Below are positions 55,915 to 64,000 of a stretch of 64,000 nt of DNA, piece after piece (position 1 is the stretch's first letter; each line of letters starts with the position of its first letter). Where the stretch lies: assembly GCA_963920575.1 (NCBI GenBank), contig OY986967.1, positions 10,906,061 through 10,970,060 on the forward strand, in the 5' to 3' direction. Position numbers and translations under genes: made by a program. The notes beneath the pieces are model-generated. The model ran no database searches, was not told where the DNA came from, and was given only the letters and a program-made list of their open reading frames with translations. This DNA is from Narthecium ossifragum (taxonomy: Eukaryota; Streptophyta; Magnoliopsida; Dioscoreales; Nartheciaceae).

Positions 55915-56160
55915 ATTCGAATTGGTAGTGGACTACCGATTCTTTCATATAGTCCATCGGTAGTGGTCAGTAGTGGACTACCGATGGCCTAATTAATGAA
56001 TCAGTATGTCACTACCAATGGACTCTATCAACCAATCGGTACTTTACTATCGGTACAATTCAACCGGTAGTGAGCTACCGATTCATTGATCTAGTTCATC
56101 GGTAAACCACTACCTATAGACTAGATGCAAGAATCAATAGTGGACTACCGATCCGATGGT
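55915..56160. mobile_element. CACTA-like sub-terminal repeat block
   Basis: 246 bp bounded by a 15-bp direct repeat ATGTGCATTACACAT (55900-55914 and 56161-56175). The interior is made of several direct and inverted copies of TAGTGGACTACCGAT / ATCGGTAGT. Arrays of short inverted ACCGAT-type motifs are typical of CACTA (En/Spm) sub-terminal regions, but canonical CACTA ends and a 3-bp duplication are not evident. Confidence 0.5.
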
Positions 56161-56175
56161 ATGTGCATTACACAT

Positions 56176-56621
56176 GCCACCTATCCACGTACACAAAACT
56201 TTATTCATGTAGATTTCTTTCAAAAACTGCCGCAGTCAGGATTCCAGCTTCTAACCTCGACTCAAGAGGCCATAAGTTGGAACCATTGAGGTGTGCACAT
56301 AAGCACGCGCATACATTATTGATTAGCTTGCAGTTCGTCACTAAACAATTTCCAAGATTTCTTAAACAGAATTGCAGTCACAGAAGTAGACAGAACTTTG
56401 CTTCTTCAAGCACTTGCACTCCAAACAAAATTCAAAAGCCACAAGTGATAAAATAAGAACAAATAAAACACAAAATCAGGGAGGCATCCTTGAATGAAAA
56501 GGTATGTCATTGGTTATCTGAATCAGTTACCAAAAAAGAGCAAGAATCTTGAACTCAATCCGAGTCCCTAAATTTTCAGAGCTGCCTTCACCAGTGACCA
56601 AATGCAAACTACAAATATTTC
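56176..56621. other. Intergenic DNA downstream of the GH36 gene
   Basis: No gene seen. It is the region between the poly-A signal of the minus-strand gene and the CACTA-like block. Confidence 0.4.
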
Positions 56622-56627
56622 TTTATT
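56622..56627 (-). terminator. Polyadenylation signal of the GH36 gene
   Basis: AATAAA on the minus strand, about 52 bases after the TAG stop codon (56681-56679), at the usual distance for a plant 3' UTR. Confidence 0.6.
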
Positions 56628-56678
56628 GATTTAATGTGTATACCAGCTAATACTAATGAATGACATAGGATCTCCAGA

Positions 56679-59520
56679 CTACAGCTCGATAACTACTTTG
56701 TGGACATTCCGATCGCCCGTCGGCATGCCTTCCAATTGAAGAGTGAGAATCCCAGAAGAAGAATTGTACGAGAAATCAACTTCAGACAGGCCCAGCAAGC
56801 ACCTCTTTGGCTTGGCAGAAGCGTATGCTCCAACTCTCCCACAGCCCTTCACCTCCATGCAAACAATACCAACAGAGTCAGACATGTTCTCCAATGAATG
56901 CATTCCATTCCCCTCACTTGCAAATCGATCGTCTAATTCTACCAACTTGGCACCATTAAGAATTTGGTATGTCAAACATTGTATTGCTCCTCCAGCATTG
57001 TACATGTCCAACAAGCCCAATGGTGCGAAAGCAAATCCAGGTGCCAAGACCTGCATTCCGAGATAGAGATGCCAGGGTTAGCAAGATTCAGTAAGTATGT
57101 ATTTTCCAGTTCATATAAAAAAGAATTTCGAAAGACAATTTTGTTTGCTTAACGAAGTTTTTAGGCGGACCTTAATCGGAGACACAGTAAAGATTTCATA
57201 CTCGAGGACATTCAAGGAAACAGGCAGGGCTGCATCAAAAGGAAGGACCACAAGATTCCTTTCTCTGTGGCCGTAAAGAACACAATCACCATTCCATTCA
57301 AGTTTTGTGATGAGATGGACGTCACTTCCTTTGACAGCACAAGAGAGTGCGTCAGTTCCAGTTTGATGAAATGCATTCTTCTTCTCTGTGGAACACCATG
57401 CTGCACCTTGGCAGTTGTAGATGCCAAGGACTCCGGTGTACTTGTTCATGTTCCATATCTTAAGCAAGCTATATAGACAAAGCAAATAAAAGAGTCAGTT
57501 AAATGCTCTACATAAGAATTCCAAAAAGAAGAAGCATTATAGGAGTAGAAACTTTGAAGAGCAAATGTTTTGCTCACCTGACACCGTCACGAGCAGGGTC
57601 AGAGAAGAGGCAGTCTTGAGTTGGCCGGCCAGGCAACAGGGCACGAAGAATAGAGCCATCAGGCAATACCAACTTCCTCAGCAACTCAAAGTTATGCTTT
57701 CCAGGAGCATCACTACTCGAAGAGAATATATAAAATACCAAGTTAGATGAATGCAATGAAACATTCATGACGAAGGAAAAGGAAAGAAAACTGTATGTTG
57801 AGATTCCAATTGAAGCTTCTAACAGAACAGTTCAAAAGCCAACCTGACATAGATAGGTCCGCCACTGATAGCCCTGGCAGAGGCATGGTACTCAGCTGCA
57901 GGGTGGAGAGAGTGAAACATATCCCAATCTGGAACCATAAACTCTCCAAGAAAGATGCTATTGAAAGCCACAGATGCAATGTGGATGGTATGAGACATCG
58001 GATCCCTTGGATAGAAGTCATCTGATGCCCTGATGACCGCGGCCTGCTTTGAGCTGAACCATTTCATCAAATAGCAATCATAAGACAGTTAGACATCTAT
58101 GCATTGCAAGCGAAGAATTCAGTATTCACAACCAAAAAAGAACACTAACCAGTAGAGTGCATCAGTGTTATGGCTCATGCAAGCAATGCAGCCATTATCA
58201 GGGAAATTCTTTGCCACCGAAGCATCGAGTGCCTGATGAAACTGCCTAGTGAGCTGCACCCTGCCGCCAAGCCCGGCCCCAAGCGTCTCCAAGATGCATT
58301 GAACATCCACCTTGACGCCATCTACTCCGGCTAAGGCCAAATAGCTATGCAACTCATTGTAAAACTTATACACACTATTTGGATTCAACAAGCCCAATCC
58401 CTGCACTGTCATCACATCGGTCGCTATGGCCGGCTCATTCTCCACCAGCCCTGGTGATATCTTCGGATACTGCAGTTTAGAATTATATTGCTCCATCCCC
58501 TCAACACCCGGCCGAACTCCTCCCCAATACCCGGTGATAGCATGCCACACATAGACATATTTAAGTCCATACTTCTCTTTTGCTGTGTTGACGATGTTCT
58601 TAATTCCGGCGGAAGGATCTTCTTTGCTCTGGAACTTGCTGTTCTCCTTAATGCCAGTGAGTCTCAGGAGCGGCGATGTCTGCTTCTCTGATTCATCAGT
58701 GGATTGGTCCTTGCCCACAAGCTGCCATCCATCATCTATAATGACAAACTTAGGCGGAGCGCCACCGGCTGTGAGGCTCTCAAGACCAGCCTCGACGCCT
58801 TCTTGGGTGACTTCTTGATAGAATGCATCCCAAGTGCACCAGCCAAAATAGTCTAGGATGCCCGGGAGGCGCTTCTCGGGCCTCTGGTGGAACGTCTTAA
58901 GGTGTTGTTTCACGGAATTGACAGCGCCAGAGATGGCTGCGAAGGGATCAGACTCTGCAGCACCGACGAAAACAGCATGGGAGGAGGTGGAGAAGCAGGT
59001 CTCCGCATCGCCGCTCTCGAGACAGACCTCAAGCTCGTCGCCGGGGCTCCCCTGGAGGCAGGCACGCAACGGGCCCTCAACGAGTGGCAGGAAGACCGTA
59101 TACACGGTCTCCTCTCCGTCGCCGCCATTCTTGGATTCGAGAAGAAGGAATTGGGTCTCAAATGGGATGTCCCGCCCTCTGTCTCCCATCCTCTGTGCCA
59201 TCCAATATAGCTTAAATCGAAAGCTCGCCATGAATCGGATGTCCCTGTATCAAGACCAGTTCGACAAAATTAGGGAAGTGGGCATCATCAAAATTGATCT
59301 TTTTCCACTAAAGTGGGTTTGATTGTTACCGGAGAGTGCCGAGAGCGACAACATGCCGGCAGCTGGGCTTGCTGAACCTTGCGCCGAGAAAGACGCCATC
59401 GACAGGGCCGGAGCTGACGGCAGAGCTGGCGATCACGGCGTCGGGAACGCCGGACAAGATCGTGCGGCCTTTGACAACGAGCTTCCCATCGGAGATCCTG
59501 ACAGACGGCGATATCGTCAT
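56679..59520 (-). CDS. Raffinose synthase/seed imbibition protein family GH36 (RFS6/DIN10-like)
   Basis: Six coding exons: 59520-59330, 59244-58150, 58053-57844, 57712-57578, 57468-57171, 57050-56679. All introns are GT-AG and the exons sum to 2301 nt, giving 766 residues, the usual length. The protein starts [20 protein letters not shown], as in the RFS6/DIN10 clade of putative galactinol-sucrose galactosyltransferases or alkaline alpha-galactosidases. GH36 signatures include [21 protein letters not shown], the nucleophile region KVDVQ (D377), and [11 protein letters not shown] (D440/D441) for acid/base. The family moves or removes galactose in raffinose metabolism; the exact reaction is not decided by sequence. 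No signal peptide is visible, so cytosol or plastid is open. A 5' UTR intron is likely (59692-59587). No stop or shift is present; this is the best intact host gene. Confidence 0.95.
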
Positions 59521-59937
59521 CGTCTTCTGCTCCCCTTTCTCCGCACCTTTCGTCGCCCCTGAAGCAGTGGAGGCCGACCAAGACGCCTAAACATTACCAA
59601 AATGCCAAACCAATCATCAAAAAGATCCAATCTTGAGACCAACCCAAGATTCCTCACAATAAACCAACAAGTTGGTACCCTCAAAATCTCACCTTGATGG
59701 GCCGGAGTCGCACCGGCGAGTGACAGGAGAACCGGCGGCGAGAGCTTGAATATGATCCAAACCAAGAACAGCAGCAAACAGCCCGTCAAGAAAACAACCA
59801 GCAAGCACCAGACGAAATGGAACGAAGCAAGAGAGAAATAGCGACGAAGGAGTACCAGCGAGATGGGTCCTGGAAAGGAGGCGAAGCGAGGGGGGATGCG
59901 AGAGGAGTGGTGGCGAGAGATGGGGAGAAATGGGGGG

Positions 59938-59944
59938 TTTTATA
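59938..59944 (-). promoter_or_regulatory. TATA box of the GH36 gene
   Basis: TATAAAA on the minus strand, about 420 bases upstream of the ATG; transcription would start near 59910. The predicted leader contains a GT-AG intron (59692-59587). Two ACGT cores (CACGT near 60093 and 60114) lie upstream and could be bound by bZIP factors; that is only a motif match. Confidence 0.65.
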
Positions 59945-60000
59945 CGGGCGGGGCAACGGAACAACGAGGATTTGGTTACAGCCATGACAATGGAACCGAT

Positions 60001-60440
60001 GGTTTTTTTTACTTCTCTCTCTAGAATACTATACTAATGTTTGATGGGTTCCAAGGGCTAGAGAGAGAGAGAGAGAAAGGAGGGGGAGGAGAAGACGGAC
60101 GACACGTTGGATCCACGTAGGATAGAGGTGGAAGCAACCGAGACCCGTTGTATATTTATCTTGGGGTCTACTGGGGCTGAGCTGGATCCACGTAAGGTCA
60201 ACATCGACTTCTGCGTTATCATCTCGGCGTTTTTTTTACAAATGTGCCCACAATGCCTCGCTAAATTACATGTAAATCCTACTCTCTTTTAGAGGGTTAA
60301 TATCATTTTAATATCCTCTAGTTTCAAGATTTATCAATTTGAATTCGTATTTTAAAACATAAAAAATTCAAATATGTGGTTAACTAATTTTTCAATTTAA
60401 TGTCAAATTTATTAAAGCCGTTTGTTGACTTAACGCTAGA
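60001..60440. other. Promoter-distal DNA with a MULE-TIR-like segment
   Basis: 60060-60077 is a short GA run. 60296-60440 (ATATCCTCTAGTTTCAAGATTTATCAATTTG...GCCGTTTGTTGACTTAACG) resembles in style the terminal repeat of the Pack-MULE at 37.3 kb, but I find no inverted partner within the window. Confidence 0.35.
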
Positions 60441-60510
60441 CTGATCACGTGTTACACGATATCCCGCCAAGGAAGGTGCTTTTGCGCGATCTCTCACCAC
60501 CATGCAAGGG

Positions 60511-60705
60511 ACGACGACGATGTCCACTATGATTGCGGAGGATGTCGTTGGCCATGAACTCGTAGGCAAGCACCCGCTCGGTGCCGACCCAGCGGGTGCC
60601 GACCCAGCAGAAGTCGAGGAGCCGGACAAGGTTCTTATGGTTGACGCGCGACAACCGCGCGAGCTTGGAGACTGTTGCATGGAGTCCAATCCAGTGGTGC
60701 GTCCA
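60511..60705 (-). pseudogene. Receptor-like kinase gene fragment
   Basis: Minus-strand sequence encodes LARLSRVNHKNLVRLLDFCW and ERVLAYEFMANDILRNH, matching protein-kinase subdomains IV-V of plant receptor-like kinases (HKNLVxLLGFC, LVYEFMxNGxLRxH). A 15-bp tandem duplication inserts an extra GTRWV between them. No glycine loop, HRD or DFG motif follows. It lies beside the MULE-like segment, so capture by a Pack-MULE is plausible but unproven. Confidence 0.65.
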
Positions 60706-60709
60706 CATT

Positions 60710-61042
60710 AAACTAGTCATGGCTCTAACCAATTATGATAGTATTGGTCTGACACCTCTATAAATAGAGGGGTGAAACCCTAACAAGATAGCTCTCTGAA
60801 TAATAGCCGTCTCTCTTATTCTCTCATTGATTTAACATCTAAAACCCTAAGGTTTGGAGTGTGTGAGTGGAGAAGGCTCTGGTAGGCTTCTTCCAACGCC
60901 GTGAGGTTTGGGATCAAGGCGCAACGACGAGGAGCAGATCCACATCGGAGTTCGTAAAGCAAACGAGATCTACAACGCTTCCGCACGAGGTATTCTGTAT
61001 ACCTCATCATATGCTAGATTCTCTGACATTGGCATCAGAGCC
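60710..61042 (+). mobile_element. Copia-type LTR end and primer binding site
   Basis: A TATA box (TCTATAAATAGAGG, about 60759-60772), then R/U5-like sequence ending CTGACA at 61027, followed at 61030-61042 by TGGCATCAGAGCC, one mismatch from the initiator tRNA-Met primer site. This order is that of a 5' LTR and PBS. The LTR's left end is not clear and no gag-pol follows, so the element is a remnant or non-autonomous. Confidence 0.65.
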
Positions 61043-62122
61043 AGGTTGGTTTACTTTCGCTCTATGATTTGCATGTTGACATATTGTTATGATTTCCCGC
61101 AAATCATATATGCATGTTTGGACGTGGGATATGTATCCTATTTTTTAATGATGGCAATATGCTTTGTTGATGCCTCTAGCTAGTCAGATTACACTAATCG
61201 ATGACTTGATGTCGCTAGATCTCCCATGACGTCACCTCATAGCCAAATATCTCTATGTGAGATCGGCGCCGATGGAGAAACGAACCGCAACGACGGTGGC
61301 ACTATGCCAGTGGCTCGATGTTGCTTACGATGGCAGATCACGCATGGACGGCGATCAGCATGCCGTCGTAAAATGCGGGCAATGAGTTCGAAGATGTTGG
61401 GCAACAATCAGAGATGCAACTAGGCAACGGCTTTGTGTTGCTTCATTATGAGATTGAGGCTTTCATCGACGGTGGTTGGTTGAGCTTCACGCCAGTTCCA
61501 AAGGTGATCTATGCTGTTACATGCCTTCGAAGAAGCCGGCGACGAGATCAACGTCGTTGATGATGGCATCTCTATGCTAGCCACGACCGTCATCGCCAGA
61601 AGGGAAGTCGGATTGTCAAATATTTGATGTCGAGGCTAAGTGTCAGGCCCTCGGAGACGTGACTGCTAGAGACAACCGAAGTTGCTGATGAGTGCATGAA
61701 AGTACACTCTGAACATGACTAAGAGCAGCTTATTTGCTTAGTTTTCATGATTAACATAGATGATTTCGTCCGTATATATTGCTTCACAAAGTTATTTATA
61801 TTATGCAGGAAATTGAAGCAAAGATGGGTCTTCAATGCCAAAACTATACCTTCTCGGAACAAATCAAATGATATGCCATATATGATTGGAAAGTTCTGAA
61901 AGTCTAGTTTCCGGGAGTTTTTATGGTTCGTGATTTGGAGTTTCCTAGAGGAAGATATGTTATTTTGAGTATGAGAGGTGCATACAGAGCAGTTACGGAA
62001 GAAGAAGATCATCTGATGCTCAATGGATCGATCTTACTCTATCAAATGATCGATCCGACCCTGACAGAACGCACACATTCAGAGGATCCATGAAAGGATC
62101 GATCCACTTTTCGCTCGAGAAA

Positions 62123-62284
62123 AAGAAGATCGATCCTTTGCCTTACAAAGATCGATCTTACTCGGGCGACCCAGGTTATGGAGGAATAGAGAAGGAGAAG
62201 ATCAATCCTTTGCCTTACAAAGATCGATCTTACTCGGGCGACCCAGGTTACGGAGAAACTGAGAAGAAGAAGATCGATCCTTGA
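62123..62284. repeat. Tandem 72-bp repeat, about 2.2 copies
   Basis: Units begin AAGAAGATCGATCC and run through TTGCCTTACAAAGATCGATC, TTACTCGGGCGACCCAGG. Each unit has two GATCGATC cores (one mutated to GATCAATC). The period is divisible by three, so a repetitive open frame crosses it, but there is no sign of a gene. Confidence 0.9.
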
Positions 62285-63433
62285 CCTTCATAGGATCGAT
62301 CCTTTGTCGGGCGGATTTGAATACGAGCCATCAGATTTAATCCAAAGGCTGAAATAAAAGCTAGGGTTTTCACGTCCATATATAAGGGGAGTTTTTGGAC
62401 GTTTTTGGATGCTCTTTTCTGGATGTTTTCAAAAGGAAGAATATGAAGAAATGTCCATCCATGGCCGAGTAATCCACGAGCATGGTGGACGGATGATCTA
62501 GCGAGGACTAGGACTTCTTCTCCAACGATGGTTCATAGTTTTAATCTTTATTGTTAAACTCTTTTCTAAGTATTGGATCTTCAAAGATTGTTTTCAGATT
62601 ATTAGATCAAGTTTGGAGTTATAACGAGCACATTTGGACAATTTCAACATAAATGATCGATCATCACAGCATAAAAGGATCGATCATTTACGCGCATTAA
62701 CATGACAGAGAGCACCAGTTCAAAGGATCGATCAAACATCATAAAGGATTGATCATTTATGTGCGTCAACAGTGCCTGATGAGTCATTAAATATTCATAA
62801 TTAAACCCCTTAATTTACCTTTGCTAGGCCTTGAGTAGTTATATTTAATAGTTTGTTAGTTGATTTCAGGTTTAATCATGGTTTGAGAAGAAATATAAGA
62901 AATTCGGCTAAAAATATGGATTTATGTGAAAAATGCTGCTTCGTCGCTAGTCAGGAGAATAATTGGCAGAAATTATGTGTAAGTGCAAATATTCTGAAAA
63001 TTTAGTACGCGATATAAGACTTTCGGATCTACAACGTTTATGTTGTACATTTTACAATACTCCTGATGGATTGATACCAGTTCTGAAGAAGATAAAGATA
63101 TATAGCTGCTGAAAAACTGGTCCGTCGACAATCAGAAGAATATTTGTAAAATATTTTAGATAATTTAAAATATTATTAACTCTCCTGGATATGACAGAGA
63201 ACTTCATAATCTACAACTTTCGTGTTGGCCAAGGTTTTAGATTCTGAACAGATTGGACCCAGTTGCGCTCGGAGTAAGACTGCCAGAATTAATTCAAGAA
63301 ATCTGAGTTGTAATAGAAATCCAACTTATCCAAAACTCTAATTTCGGAAGTTCTCCTATAAATAAGATTATTCCATCCGAATTTCTCAATTTTTGGGGAG
63401 AAAAATCAGAGAGAAAAAGGAGAAGGGTAGGGT

Positions 63434-63627
63434 TTGAAGATGAAGATCTTTCAGCGGGGATCGATGGCTTCCTTCCGAACACCTATGACGTCTTCCCAAA
63501 AGATGAGTAGCTAATTTATAAACTTAGGGATTGAAGATGGAGATCTTTTAGCGGGGATCGATGGCTTCCTTCCCAACACCTATGGCGTCTTTCCAAAAGA
63601 TGAGTAGCTAATTTATAAACTTAGGGA
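63434..63627. repeat. Tandem 97-bp duplication
   Basis: Two adjacent copies, 63434-63530 and 63531-63627, starting TTGAAGATGRAGATCTTT and ending AAACTTAGGGA, differing at a handful of positions. Confidence 0.92.
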
Positions 63628-64000
63628 TCCCATGAAACTTTAGTTTAACTTTTTGTATTCATTGGTTTGAATCTTGTACTCTTCTCAAGACATGATTCTA
63701 TGAATTTGATTTTAATTGTTAATAGAGTTGAAGGAATAGAGTTCTCTTGATGTACTTTCAGTCCTATATAATTTCTGTGATTGATTGTAGAGATTCATAG
63801 GATGGTTTTCATGTGATTTATGGTTTGCTAGTGAGATAGGCTATGCTAAGCTAGGATAGGTTGTGCCAAGGTCATTAGCAGTAGTATACTTTAAAGTAAT
63901 CGTAGAACCGAAGACAATCTATGTCAAGAAAGATAGGCTATGCCGTTAGGAACATAAATCTTATTTTAGGGATTCATGTGAGCTTGTAGCCATATGATCC

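Larger units (their letters stand above)
61043..64000. other. Non-coding, retrotransposon-like DNA
   Basis: No coding domain. Two further TATA-like sites (TATATAAGG near 62380; TATAAATAAG near 63356) and clusters of GATCGATC cores (62028-62300, 62645-62755) suggest LTR or internal non-coding sequence of one or more retrotransposons. Related stretches recur, for example AGTCAGGAGAATAATTG near 62960 and AATCAGAAGAATATTTG near 63130. The window ends inside this DNA. Confidence 0.4.

Noticed and set aside
1..64000. CRISPR array, bacterial operon or phage system
   Set aside because: Spliced genes, poly-A tails, a plant microRNA and plant retrotransposons show eukaryotic nuclear DNA; the tandem repeats lack the spacer structure of CRISPR.

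Overview
This is nuclear DNA of a flowering plant, most likely a monocot. Evidence: one intact spliced plant gene, a recognisable MIR396 locus, plant-type LINEs (DUF4283 ORF1; endonuclease-RT-RNase H ORF2), Ty3-type LTR elements primed by initiator tRNA-Met, a Pack-MULE, and FAR1 and GRF gene remnants. GC-rich coding exons in AT-rich intergenic DNA fit a monocot. I cannot name the species. Almost everything here is transposon-derived, so the window is mostly a record of insertions; no operon-like cooperation is expected.

Layout. 1-2.6 kb: AT-rich intergenic DNA with a possible Helitron 3' end. 2.6-8.26 kb: a young LINE with intact ORF2, cut off inside ORF1 and flanked by a perfect 14-bp duplication. 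10.8-11.3 kb: MIR396 hairpin and candidate promoter on the minus strand. 12.8-15.0 kb: a second, decayed LINE (minus) with a 16-bp duplication. 16.9-17.4 kb: a LINE tail. 18.9-22.95 kb: a third LINE (minus) split by a solo LTR. 24.0-27.1 kb: a Ulp1-protease gene fragment next to another solo LTR, which carries a 457-bp pol-derived micro-element. 28.7-32.6 kb: a FAR1/FRS-type pseudogene whose 3' mini-exon is present four times. 32.8-33.15 kb: a frameshifted GRF zinc-finger gene. 36.8-37.2 kb: a tiny LINE copy. 37.26-39.2 kb: a Pack-MULE carrying pieces of three genes. 39.83-55.89 kb: a LINE interrupted by a 10,000-bp non-autonomous LTR retrotransposon and, separately, by a 2.2-kb solo LTR. 55.9-56.2 kb: a small CACTA-like repeat block. 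56.6-59.95 kb: an intact six-exon GH36 gene of the raffinose synthase/seed imbibition protein type (RFS6/DIN10-like). 60.4-64 kb: a receptor-kinase fragment, a Copia-type LTR-PBS junction and non-coding tandem repeats.

Only MIR396 and the RFS6-like gene look like functional host genes. The sequence gives relative ages: the LINE at 39.8-55.9 kb predates both LTR elements inside it, the LINE at 18.9-22.9 kb predates its solo LTR, and the solo LTR at 24.4 kb predates the micro-element inside it. An unusual shared trait is the dense repetition of the palindromic core GATCGATC in three solo LTRs and in an unrelated-looking repeat region at 62 kb.
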